Below are positions 18,171-27,100 of a stretch of DNA of 64,000 nt, in pieces. Both the position numbers and the translations under genes were made by a program. Position 1 is the stretch's first letter; each line of letters opens with the position of its first letter. The DNA is from Actinosynnema pretiosum (lineage in GTDB: Bacteria > Actinomycetota > Actinomycetes > Mycobacteriales > Pseudonocardiaceae), in the NCBI RefSeq assembly GCF_024171695.1, contig NZ_JAMTCF010000006.1, positions 310,001 through 374,000 on the forward strand, read 5' to 3'. The notes beneath the pieces were generated by a model. The model did not search any database, was not told the origin of the DNA, and saw only the letters and a program-made list of their open reading frames with translations.

Positions 18171-19721
18171 GTGGGGGTGCTGGACGACTACGACGACATC
18201 GTGATCGGCGCCGGGAGTGCCGGGGTTCCGGTTGCTGCTCGGCTCAGCGAGGACCGGGGTAGGCGGGTTCTGCTGGTCGAGGCGGGGCCGGACTACCCCG
18301 GTGAGCTTCCTGCGGATCTCGCGGACGGGAACCAGATGTCGTTGGTCCACCACGACTGGCGGTTCACCGCCGGGATGCTGGCCGATCGGCCCACCCGGTA
18401 CTTCCAGGGGAAGGTGGTCGGCGGGTCCTCCTCGGTGGGGAACACCATCGCCATCCGGGGGATGCCCGAGGACTTCGACGGGTGGGCCGCGCTCGGGAAC
18501 CGGGGGTGGGGGTGGGACGACCTGCTGCCGCACTTCCTGGCGATCGAGGACGACCAGGACTTCGCCGGGCCGTTCCACGGCAAGGGCGGGCCGGTGCCCA
18601 TCCGGCGCTGGCGGCCCGAGGAGTTGACGCCCGCGCAGAGCGCGTTCCACCGGGGGTGCCTCGCCGCCGGGATGCCGGACGTCGCCGACCACAACGACCC
18701 CGAGTCGACCGGGGTGGGGCCCGCGCCGTCGAACCGGCTGGGTGAGCGGTTGCGGGTGTCCACGGCCACCGGGTACCTCACGCCCGAGGTCCGGGCTCGG
18801 GAGAACCTGACCGTGCTGGCCGGTGCGGTGGTGAACCGGGTGCTGGTGTCGGACCAGCGGGTCGTCGGGATCGAGCTGGTTGACGGGGAGTCGTCGGTCC
18901 GGGAGGTCCGGGCTCGGCGGGTGGTGCTGTCGGCCGGGTCGGTGGGGACGCCCGCGATCCTGCTGCGCTCGGGCATCGGGCCCGCCGAGGACCTGCGGGC
19001 GCTGGGGATCGACGTGCGGGTGGACCTGCCCGGTGTCGGCGCCGGGCTGAGCGAGCAGGCGCGGACCGGGGTGTTCATGGTGCCCAAGCCCGGTGCGGAG
19101 AACTTCGGGGCCGCCGTGGGGCAGATCGTGGTGCGGGCCGGGGCTCGGAGCACCGGGCGGGCCAACGACATGTACTACGCGATGGTCAACCACTTCGACC
19201 TCGCGACGCAGTTCCCGCACCTGCGGGCCGCCGCCGGGGCCGGGCGGGTGTTCACCGTGCTGGTCGTGGCGCGCGAGCCGAAGTCGCGGGGGCGGGTGCG
19301 GTTGGGGTCGGTCGATCCCCGGCGCGCCCCCGAGATCGACCTGGACTTCCTGTCGTCCGAGCACGACCACCGGTTGCTCGCCGACGGGCTGCGGGTCGGG
19401 TGGGAGTTGGCTCAGACGCCGGAGATCCGGGACCTGGCCGAGCGGGTGGTGCTGCTCGACGACGCGACCGTGGCCTCGGACGAGGCGGTGCGGGACTACG
19501 TGACGGCGACCGTGGACCCGGCCTACAACCCCACGGGCACGGCCCGGATGGGGCCGGACGGTGATCCGATGGCCGTGGTGGACGAGCGGTGCGCGGTGCG
19601 CGGGGTGGACGGGTTGCACGTCGCGGACGCGTCGGTGATGCCGACCATGGTGCGGGCGAACATCAACCTGTCGGTGATCGCGGTGGGTGAGCGGGTCGCC
19701 GAGCTGCTGCGGGAGGCGTGA
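18171..19721 (+). CDS. GMC-family flavoprotein lacking the active-site His
   Basis: 516 residues, glucose-methanol-choline oxidoreductase. The FAD motif is IVIGAGSAGVPVAARLSED at the N-terminus, with GMC signature VVGGSSSVGNTIAIRGMPED and the C-terminal block MPTMVRANINLSVIAVGERV. The segment that normally reads YHPxGT reads YNPTGTARMG, so the catalytic His is Asn. The usual NLxDH segment reads GLSEQ. The paralogue at 52955 keeps both. It may therefore be a non-oxidase or act on an unusual substrate. GTG 18171 follows GGAGACGGAGG. Enediyne clusters usually contain a GMC-type enzyme (E9 in the C-1027 naming). Confidence 0.9.
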   Translation: MGVLDDYDDIVIGAGSAGVPVAARLSEDRGRRVLLVEAGPDYPGELPADLADGNQMSLVHHDWRFTAGMLADRPTRYFQGKVVGGSSSVGNTIAIRGMPEDFDGWAALGNRGWGWDDLLPHFLAIEDDQDFAGPFHGKGGPVPIRRWRPEELTPAQSAFHRGCLAAGMPDVADHNDPESTGVGPAPSNRLGERLRVSTATGYLTPEVRARENLTVLAGAVVNRVLVSDQRVVGIELVDGESSVREVRARRVVLSAGSVGTPAILLRSGIGPAEDLRALGIDVRVDLPGVGAGLSEQARTGVFMVPKPGAENFGAAVGQIVVRAGARSTGRANDMYYAMVNHFDLATQFPHLRAAAGAGRVFTVLVVAREPKSRGRVRLGSVDPRRAPEIDLDFLSSEHDHRLLADGLRVGWELAQTPEIRDLAERVVLLDDATVASDEAVRDYVTATVDPAYNPTGTARMGPDGDPMAVVDERCAVRGVDGLHVADASVMPTMVRANINLSVIAVGERVAELLREA

Positions 19722-19725
19722 GCCA

Positions 19726-20820
19726 GTGCGGACAGGTGAGGGTGAGGGTGGGGCGGCTGTGAGTGGAGCGGCTGCGGGTGGGACAGCGGGCGAGCCTGCG
19801 GGTGGGGCGGTGAGCGAGGGGCCTGCGGGGGCTGGGCCTCCGGGATCGGTCGCGGGGCTTCTCGGGCTGTTGAACGGGTTCCGGGCGGCCAAGTTCCTGA
19901 TGGTCGGGTGCGAGCTCGGGGTGTTCGAGGTGTTGGCGGGCTTCCCCGGTGGGCTGGTGGTGGGCGAGCTGGCGGAGCGGGTCGGGGTGTCGCGGCGGGC
20001 CGGGCGGATCTGCGCGGACGCGCTGGTGGCCATCGGGGTGCTGGTGCGCGACGGGGACCGGTACCGGAACGCCCCGGTCGCCCGGCACCTGAGCGGGGAG
20101 TCCGGTGTGGACCTGCGGGCGTTCGTGCGGTTCACCGATCTCGTCAGCTACCCGGCTTGGGGTGGGCTCGGCGAGGCGTTGCGGTCGGGGCCGGTCAACC
20201 GGATCACCTCGTTGTCCGCCGAGCAGCAGGCGCTGTTCTCCTCCGGGGTCGAGGCGCTCAACGCCGGGCCCGCCGCCGCGCTCGCCGCCTCCGGGCACTT
20301 CTCGGGCAGGCGGGCGCTGCTGGACGTCGGCGGTGGGACCGGGTCCTGGTCCGCCGCGGCGGTCCGGGCGCACGACGGGTTGCGCGCCACGGTGGTCGAG
20401 TGGCCGCCGGTGGCCGAGCTGGCCCGGCGGCGGGTCGCCGACGCGGGGCTGGGCGGGCGGGTCGACGTGGTGGCGGGGGACGTGCGGGTGGACCCGATGC
20501 CGCAGGGGCACGACTGCTGCCTGCTGGCGAACGTGGCGCACGTGTTCTCGCCCGAGGACAACGCGCGCGTGCTGGCCAACGCCCGGCGCGCGGTGGTGAC
20601 CGGCGCGCGGCTGCTGCTGGTCGACTACTGGACCGGGCCCACCGGGGCCGAGCCCGCGCAGGCGGCGTTGATGGCGGGCGAGTTCGCGGTCAACAGCGAG
20701 GACGGCGACGTGTACGGGGTGGACGACGCCCAGGCGTGGTTGCGGGCCACCGGGTGGCGGTTCCTGGGGCAGGAGGCGTTGGCGGGCGCGAAGTCCGCGG
20801 TGGTCGCCGAGGCGGTGTGA
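19726..20820 (+). CDS. SAM-dependent O-methyltransferase
   Basis: About 364 residues in the two-domain plant/bacterial O-methyltransferase architecture: an N-terminal winged-helix dimerisation domain (FRAAKFLMVGCELGVFEVL) and a C-terminal SAM fold with ALLDVGGGTGSWSAAA. It would methylate a hydroxyl of a pathway intermediate. It starts 4 bp after the GMC stop and belongs to the same unit. The start is uncertain: GTGs at 19726, 19759 and 19810 precede the conserved region, separated by a Gly/Ala-rich leader. Confidence 0.85.
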   Translation: MRTGEGEGGAAVSGAAAGGTAGEPAGGAVSEGPAGAGPPGSVAGLLGLLNGFRAAKFLMVGCELGVFEVLAGFPGGLVVGELAERVGVSRRAGRICADALVAIGVLVRDGDRYRNAPVARHLSGESGVDLRAFVRFTDLVSYPAWGGLGEALRSGPVNRITSLSAEQQALFSSGVEALNAGPAAALAASGHFSGRRALLDVGGGTGSWSAAAVRAHDGLRATVVEWPPVAELARRRVADAGLGGRVDVVAGDVRVDPMPQGHDCCLLANVAHVFSPEDNARVLANARRAVVTGARLLLVDYWTGPTGAEPAQAALMAGEFAVNSEDGDVYGVDDAQAWLRATGWRFLGQEALAGAKSAVVAEAV

Positions 20821-20848
20821 CCGGTGTCCTCGGACACCGGTCACACCG
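20813..20848. terminator. 17-bp perfect hairpin overlapping the methyltransferase stop
   Basis: Arms 20813-20829 and 20832-20848 are perfect inverted repeats around a 2-nt loop, and the stop codon lies in the left arm. It sits between convergent genes and has no U-tract; it probably acts as a bidirectional terminator. Confidence 0.7.
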
Positions 20849-20855
20849 GTGATCG

Positions 20856-21431
20856 CTAGCCCCGCGCCCCGTCGGTTCCCTGGCCCAGGCCCACGTAGCC
20901 CTCGGCCACGATCCGGCGCGCGGCCGTCTCGTAGTGCGCCGGGTCGTCGGCGACGAGCGTGCCCAGGCCGTCGACGTACCGGTTGAACATGCAGAACGCG
21001 GCGGCGATCAGCACGGTGTCGTGGATCTCCACCTCCGTCGCGCCCAGCTCGCGCGCCCGCCGCACCAGGTCGGGGGTGACCGCGCGACCGGACTCCTGCA
21101 CCGCGCCCGCGATCCGCAGCAGCGCGCGCAGCTTCTCCGGGACCGGCGCGAGCTCCAGGTCGGCCAGGACCCGGTCCACGAGCGCCGTGCCCTCGTCCAG
21201 CTGGGCGGCGGCGAACGCGGCGTGCGAGTCGCAGCAGAACGTGCAGCGGTTGCGGCCCGACACGTAGGCCGCGATCAGCTCCCGCTCACCTGGGGAGAGC
21301 GAGTTCGGTGCGCGGAGCAGGACCTCGGCCAGCTCGCCGAGCGGTTTGGCCGTCTCGGGCCGGTACCGCATCAGCCCGGTGATTCCGGGGAACAGGCTCT
21401 CGTCCACATCCGCCAGATCGATGTGCGCCAT
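20856..21431 (-). CDS. AhpD/carboxymuconolactone-decarboxylase-like protein (1 of 4)
   Basis: 191 residues, all-helical AhpD-like fold with the redox motif CTFCCDSHAAF (CxxC then His). Such proteins act as peroxidase-coupled disulfide reductases or related enzymes. The ATG at 21431 begins the conserved part. It converges on the methyltransferase. No cluster box was found upstream. It is one of four such proteins in the window. Confidence 0.82.
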   Translation of the reverse strand: MAHIDLADVDESLFPGITGLMRYRPETAKPLGELAEVLLRAPNSLSPGERELIAAYVSGRNRCTFCCDSHAAFAAAQLDEGTALVDRVLADLELAPVPEKLRALLRIAGAVQESGRAVTPDLVRRARELGATEVEIHDTVLIAAAFCMFNRYVDGLGTLVADDPAHYETAARRIVAEGYVGLGQGTDGARG

Positions 21432-21589
21432 GTCACCACCGTAGTCGGGGCGGGCGGTCGGGTCTTGCCGCCGAAGGCGGGAACTTCCGGTCCGGACAGT
21501 CGATTCCGCTTGCGCCACCGGGAGAACCGCCGGGAGAACCGCCGGGCGGGAGCGGCAACCGGAACCGGAACCGGGAGCGGGAGCCGGAA

Positions 21590-21654
21590 GTGGGAACCGG
21601 AAGTGGGAACCGGAAGTGGGAACCGGGAGTGGGAGCCGGGAGTGGGAACCGGGG
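21590..21654. repeat. 13-bp tandem repeat, five units
   Basis: GTGGGAACCGGAA-type units start at 21590, 21603, 21616, 21629 and 21642, exactly 13 bp apart, and run up to 6 bp before the stop of the membrane protein gene. Related G-rich words precede them from about 21,540. Confidence 0.85.
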
Positions 21655-21659
21655 CGGGG

Positions 21660-22112
21660 TCAGCGGGCGTGGCCGCGCAGGGTCAGCAGGGTCGCCGCGG
21701 TCGTCAGGCCGAAGAAGACGTGGCCGAACAGGCTCACCCACTGGGCGTCGCCCACCACCAGGACCATCTCCGCCATGGCCGGGTCGGCGGTGGCGGACAG
21801 CCACAGGGGCATGACCAGCAGGGCGCCGACCGCCCACCACAGGGCGCCGTGCAGGACGCCCGCCGCGCACAGCGGGACCACCTGGTCCGGCAGGCGGGCC
21901 GCCAGCGCGCCGAAACCGGCGCCCGCCAGGGCGGAGATGGCCATGTGCAGGGCGAAGCCGACCAGGGCGCTGTCGGCGGCCACCAGCATCCCGACCATGG
22001 GCAGGGTGCTCATCCCGGCCATGAGCAGGCCGAACACCAGGCCGCCCGCCAGTCCGGACAGGACGCCGTCGCGCAGGTGGGAGCGGGGGACGACGGCGGT
22101 GGTCGTGGTCAT
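21660..22112 (-). CDS. small four-helix membrane protein
   Basis: 150 residues with four predicted TM segments (about 17-38, 43-70, 80-100, 122-145) and no recognised domain. The ATG has GAGGAG upstream. It is the last gene of the PKS operon, 43 bp after the epimerase stop. It may be a channel, an enzyme partner or part of export/self-protection. Its function is not known. Confidence 0.75.
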   Translation of the reverse strand: MTTTTAVVPRSHLRDGVLSGLAGGLVFGLLMAGMSTLPMVGMLVAADSALVGFALHMAISALAGAGFGALAARLPDQVVPLCAAGVLHGALWWAVGALLVMPLWLSATADPAMAEMVLVVGDAQWVSLFGHVFFGLTTAATLLTLRGHAR

Positions 22113-22155
22113 GGGGACTCCTCGGGTGCGATGGGGTTGGTGGGGTGGGGGCGGG

Positions 22156-23154
22156 TCAGGCGGCGTCGAGGTGGAGCTCTCCGGTGGTGACCAGCCAGTC
22201 CAGGGTGTCGGCGACGGTCTCCGCGAACGGGCGCGGGCGCAGGCCCAGGGTGCTGGCCGTCGGGGCGACCGAGACCGACGCGGCGGCGGTGGCGATCGCG
22301 CCGTGGGCGGCGGGGATGTGCCAGGGCCAGACCGGTTGCAGCAGGTCCACCAGCCTGCCCACCGGGGCCACCAGCGCGCCGGGCAGGAAGACGGCGGGCA
22401 GGGTGCGGCCGGTGGCCCTGCGGGCGGCGGCCACGTACTCGGGGGTGGTGATCAGGTGGCCGGGGCCGAAGTGGGCCCCGGTCGCGGTCCCCTCCAGGAG
22501 GGCGGTGTGCAGTGCGGCGGTGTCGCGGACGTCGCCGATCTGGAGGGCGCCGGACGGCCACACCGGCATGATGCCGCGCACCGTGTCGCGCAGCCTGCGG
22601 GTCTGGTCGCCCAGCTTGGGGTCGTGCGGGCCGAGCAGGGCGGGCGGTCTGCTGATCACCACGGGGGCGCCCGCGCGCTGGTGCGCCCTGGCGACCGCCT
22701 CGGAGGCGGACTTGGTCGCGGCGTAGGGCTCCCGGCTGGTTCCGGGCGGGGTGCGGTCGTCGACCACGCGGACGCCGGGGCCGAACAGGGCGGCGGTGCT
22801 GGAGACGTGCACGATCCGCCCCGCGCCTGCGCGGCGGGCCGCCGCGAGGACGACCTCGGTGGCCCTGGTGTTGACGCGCAGCATCTCGGCGCGCCTGCGG
22901 CGGTCGAAGGAGTAGACCGCGGCGGCGTGCAGGACGGCGTCCGCGCCGCGCGCGGCCCTGGACGCGGCGGTCTCGTCGGTGGCGTCGCCGACCTCGGCGT
23001 CCACGGCGGACAGGTCGACGCCGAGCGGGCACAGGGCGGTGGGCACGGTGGTGGGGTCGCGGACGAGCAGGCGGACCCGGTGGCCCGCGCGCACCAGCGC
23101 GGCGGTGGTGTGGGCGCCGACGAGACCTGTGCCGCCGGTGAGCGTGACCAGCAT
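22156..23154 (-). CDS. NAD-dependent epimerase/dehydratase (extended SDR)
   Basis: 332 residues. The Rossmann motif is TLTGGTGLVGAHTTAALV at the N-terminus, then HAAAVYSFDR, Ser in HVSSTAALFG and the catalytic YAATKSASE (YxxxK). Extended SDRs reduce, dehydrate or epimerise keto/hydroxy groups of sugars or polyketide intermediates. It is the fourth gene of the PKS operon. AGGAG lies 5 nt before the ATG. Confidence 0.85.
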   Translation of the reverse strand: MLVTLTGGTGLVGAHTTAALVRAGHRVRLLVRDPTTVPTALCPLGVDLSAVDAEVGDATDETAASRAARGADAVLHAAAVYSFDRRRRAEMLRVNTRATEVVLAAARRAGAGRIVHVSSTAALFGPGVRVVDDRTPPGTSREPYAATKSASEAVARAHQRAGAPVVISRPPALLGPHDPKLGDQTRRLRDTVRGIMPVWPSGALQIGDVRDTAALHTALLEGTATGAHFGPGHLITTPEYVAAARRATGRTLPAVFLPGALVAPVGRLVDLLQPVWPWHIPAAHGAIATAAASVSVAPTASTLGLRPRPFAETVADTLDWLVTTGELHLDAA

Positions 23155-23176
23155 CGGGGACTCCTGGGGACGGGGA

Positions 23177-23206
23177 CCGCGGCGGCCGGGCGAACGGCCG
23201 CCGCGG
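23177..23206. terminator. 11-bp hairpin between flavin reductase and epimerase genes
   Basis: Arms 23177-23187 and 23196-23206 are perfect inverted repeats with an 8-nt loop. It lies just after the reductase stop, inside the operon, so it may be a partial terminator or an mRNA-stabilising structure that lowers expression of the last two genes. Confidence 0.5.
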
Positions 23207-23213
23207 CCGGGGG

Positions 23214-23705
23214 TCACAGGTGGTGGAAGGTGCTGCCGTAGAACAGCAGGGCGCTGTCGCCGTCGCCCACGCCGCAGTCGAGCACGCGTCCGACGTAGAT
23301 GGTGTGGTCGCCGCCGTCGTGCCGGTGCGCCAGCTCGCACTCCAGCCACGCCAGCGAGCCGGTCAGCAGCGGGGCCCCGCTGAGCGGGCCGGTCTCCCAG
23401 GCGAGGCCCGCGAACTCGCGCTCGCCGGTCGGCCTGCGCTTGTCGGCGAAGTGCTCGGCCACGGCCCGCTGGTCCGCGCCCATGATCGAGACGGCGAACC
23501 GGCCCGCCTCGGGCAGCGCCTCGTGCATGGTGGCGCTGCGGGCCACGCAGCACAGCACCAGCGGCGGGTCCAGCGACACCGAGGTGAACGCGTTGGCGGT
23601 CATGCCGTGCGGGTGCGCGCCGCCGACCGTGACCACCGTGACGCCGGTGGCGAAGCGGGACATCACCTCGCGCAGCGCGGTCGCGCCGACCACCGCCCCG
23701 GTCAC
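23214..23705 (-). CDS. flavin reductase (E6-type partner of two-component monooxygenases)
   Basis: 163 residues of the flavin_reduct family: TGVTVVTVGGAHPHGMTANAF, SVSLDPPLVLCCVA and the C-terminal GGDHTIYVGRV. It closely resembles SgcE6 of the C-1027 enediyne cluster. It uses NAD(P)H to make free reduced flavin. Four acyl-CoA-dehydrogenase-fold monooxygenases in this locus lack their own reductase and are obvious recipients. The GTG start overlaps the thioesterase stop. Confidence 0.88.
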   Translation of the reverse strand: MTGAVVGATALREVMSRFATGVTVVTVGGAHPHGMTANAFTSVSLDPPLVLCCVARSATMHEALPEAGRFAVSIMGADQRAVAEHFADKRRPTGEREFAGLAWETGPLSGAPLLTGSLAWLECELAHRHDGGDHTIYVGRVLDCGVGDGDSALLFYGSTFHHL

Positions 23706-24160
23706 GACGCCACCCCGACGCCTGCTCGGGCGGACGGCTGCGCGTAGGGCTCCAGCGCCCGGCGCAGCTCCTCGGGGACGGGCGTGGGCACGGTGTCGGT
23801 GTTCGGGCCCCTCATGCAGGCCACCCGCTGCCGCCCCCGCGCCACCAGCGACTCCTCGCCGTCGGTGACCTTGACGTAGTCGAAGCTGAACTGGACCTGG
23901 GTGCGGGTCAGCTCCTCCAGGCGCATCCGGACCGACAGCTCGTCGAACGCGGTGATCTCGGCGAAGAACTCGCACTCCACCTTGAGCGTGAACAGCTTCA
24001 GGTCGTCGCGGACCTCGGCGAGCACGGCGGGCGCCTTCTCCTTCAGGAACATCTCCCGGCAGCGCCCCTGCCAGCGCAGGTAGTTGACGTAGTAGACGTT
24101 GCCGACGAGGTTGGTCTCCTCGAAGCCGACGGTGTGGCGGATCTCGTAGTAGCCGGTCAC
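23702..24160 (-). CDS. enediyne thioesterase (E10/TebC type)
   Basis: 152 residues, hot-dog fold, with the N-terminal stretch FEETNLVGNVYYVNYLRWQG typical of E10 thioesterases. Family members release the linear polyene from the enediyne PKS. It starts one base after the PKS stop, and its Shine-Dalgarno sequence GGAGGA lies inside the last PKS codons. This PKS/thioesterase coupling is the hallmark of the enediyne core. Confidence 0.93.
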   Translation of the reverse strand: MTGYYEIRHTVGFEETNLVGNVYYVNYLRWQGRCREMFLKEKAPAVLAEVRDDLKLFTLKVECEFFAEITAFDELSVRMRLEELTRTQVQFSFDYVKVTDGEESLVARGRQRVACMRGPNTDTVPTPVPEELRRALEPYAQPSARAGVGVAS

Positions 24161-24161
24161 G

Positions 24162-27100
24162 TCAGTCCTCCTGTCCGGCGAGCACGGCGAACACGACCGG
24201 CTCGGGGCGGTCGTCGACGGTGGTGGTCCAGGTGGCGACGCGGGCGTCCCCGGTGGACAGCACGACCCACCCGTCCGGGTGGACCCGCTCCAGGGCGAGC
24301 GCCTGCGTGGTGGACCCGGTCTTGCGCAGGCACTCCAGCGCTCCCCACACCCGCGTGCCCGCCGTGGAGGGGTCCTCGCCGGTCTCGCGGACCAGCAGGT
24401 CCCGCACGGCCAGCGGGGCGCGGCCGAGCAGCGCGGCCCAGTCGTCCTCGGTGCGGGGCGCGGCGGTCTCGACGTCGACGCCGAGCCTGCCGCCGGGCGC
24501 GGTGGCGGCCAGGGTCAGGCCCGCGCCGTGCGAGGCGGACACGGCGTGCCCGGTCACCTCGGGCTTGCCGTCGGGGCGGTAGCGGACCTCGGTCGGGGCG
24601 CCGAGCGCGCGGGAGAGCGCGAGGGCGGTCTGGGCGCGGCGCTCTCCGCCCTCGGCCGGGTCGGGTTCGACCACGACGGCGCGGCTGCCGCCGAGGACGC
24701 GCTCCAGGGCGCGCTCCAGGTGCGGGCCGAGCATGGTCGGGGTCCACGGGCCCTTGCCGTCGCGCTTGCGCACGGCCCGCAGCACCAGGCCGTCCCAGCG
24801 CTCCACCAGGGCGCCGGACGGGTCGCGCACGTCCAGGTCGTAGGTGTAGCTGTCGCCGTCCTGGGAGCGCTCGCGGGCGTCCAGGACCACGTACTCCCCC
24901 GCCTTGGCCGTGGGGTCGGCCAGGTGCAGCCGCTCGACGCTCTGGGGCAGCAGGACCGCGTCGGGGACGCAGCACTGGATGGCGTGCATCATCACGTCGC
25001 GGGCGCCGGGGTCGGCCAGCAGCCGCTCCTGCGGCAGGAACGGGGCGAACCAGGTCGCGGCGGAGGTCGTGGCGACCTCGGCGACGGCGCGCCGGGCGGA
25101 GGCGGTGCGGTAGGCCTGGAGGCGCTGGAACCGCTTGCCCTGGAACAGCACTCCCCCGTACAGCTCGGTGACCGGGTCGACCGGCACCGGCGGCAGCGCG
25201 GGCGCGGGGTCGACCGGCTCGGCGGGCAGGGCGGGGCGGGGCAGGCGGACGGTGGCGCGGAAGTGGTCGGCGGAGAACCCGGTGTCCTCGGCGCGGACGA
25301 CCACCTCGACGGTGTCGGGACCGGTGACCAGCGCGGCCAGGCGCACGGTCAGCGCGCCGCCGGGGCGGATCGCGACGGGGCGCAGGAACCGCACGTCCTC
25401 CAGCAGCGGCGGTCCGGTGCGGCCGGTGAGGGCGGCGGCGACCTGGGTCATGGCCTCCATGCCGACGACGGCCGGGAACAGCAGGTCGCCGTCGAGCAGG
25501 TGGTCCTCCAGGTACGGGTCGCTGCCGCCGGACAGGTCGGCCTCGGTGACCAGCTCCACGCCGGGGTAGTGCACGACGACGCGGTCGGTGAACCGGGTCA
25601 GCGGCAGCTCGGCGCGCTCCAGCTCCAGCGTGGGCAGCCCGGCGGCGCGGCCGGAGACGACCAGCGCGGGACCGGCGGCCGGGTCGGCGAGGACGCGGCG
25701 CAGCACGGCGATGCCCGCGTCGGTGGAGATCGGGGTGATGCCGTCGCGCATGAGCGCCTCGACGACGCCCAGCCGCTCCCCCATGCCCGCGCCCGCCCAC
25801 ACCGACCACTCCAGCGCGAGCGCCCTGGCCCCGGGGTTGCGCCGGGCGAAGTCGGTGGTCAGCTCGGTGAGCCAGTCGTTGGCGGTGGCGTAGTGGGCCT
25901 CGCCGCGCAGTCCCGCGCGGCCGATGATGCTGCCGAAGGTGATCAGCAGGCGGACGTTGTCCTCGCCGACCGCGTCGAGGACGGTGCGCAGGCCGTCGAC
26001 CTTGGGGGCGAGGGTGGCGCGGAAGGCGTCCTCGGTGAGGTTGGCCAGCGCGGTGGGCTCGTTGCGGCCCGCGCCGTGCAGGACGGCGGTGACCTCGCCG
26101 AGGTCGGCGCGGAATCCGGTGACGGCGGCGGCGACCTGGTCGGCGGAGGTGGTGTCGGCGCGCTCGTAGCGGTGCCGGACGCCCGCGGCGGTCATGCGGG
26201 CGAGGTTGGCGGCGAGCTCGGCGTCCTCGGCGGGGTCGGCGCGGCCGAGGAGGGCGAGCGCGGCGCCGGTGTCGGTGGCGATGGCGAGGGCGCACTCGGC
26301 GGTGATGCCCTTGCCGCCGCCGGTGACCAGCAGGACGTCGTCGGGGCCGAGCGGGGAACCGGCGGTCTCGGGGGTGGTGGTCTCGGCGACGCGCAGGACC
26401 GGGACGGTGCGGGCGCCGTCGGCGGCGTAGCGGGCCTGGGTGAAGCCCTCGCCCGCCGCGATCTCGGCGACGACGGCGGCGGCTGCGGCGTGGTCGGGCA
26501 GCCCGGCGGCCAAGTCGACGACGGTGACCGGCAGGTGCGGGGCCTCCAGGTGCAGGGTGCGGGCCAGGCCGGACATGCCCAGCGCGCCCTGGGCGAGGAC
26601 GAACCGCCTCCCGGTGGCGAGGGCGTCGCGGGCCGCCGCGAGCGCGAGGCCGACGTGCTCGGGGCCGCCGTCGGGCGGCAGGAGCAGCAGGACGCCGTCA
26701 CCGGGCAGCGCGCCGGTCAGGTGGGTGGTGAGGCGGTGGCCGTCGGGGGCGTGCACGGTCCAGTCGCCGGGTTCGGCGACCGCGACGGGCCGCAGCGGGC
26801 GCCGGACGTGCGCGACGTGGAACGGGCGCACCCAGGGGGCGACGCCGGGGGCCTCGCCGCTCTCGCGGTCGCCGTCGTGGGCGGTGGCGGCCAGCTCGTC
26901 GATCAGGTCGGCCAGCTCGCCGAGGCGGGCGGTGGCGAAGTTCGGGCTGGTCTCCAGCGCGGGGCGGCCGAGGCCCCTGGTGACCTCGTTGACGAGCTGG
27001 CCGACCGTGATGGAGCTCAGGTGCAGGTCGTCCAGCGGGTGGGTGTGCTCGGTGAGGGCCTCCAGGGGCAGCTCGGCGCGCTGGGCGGCGAGCCTGCGCA

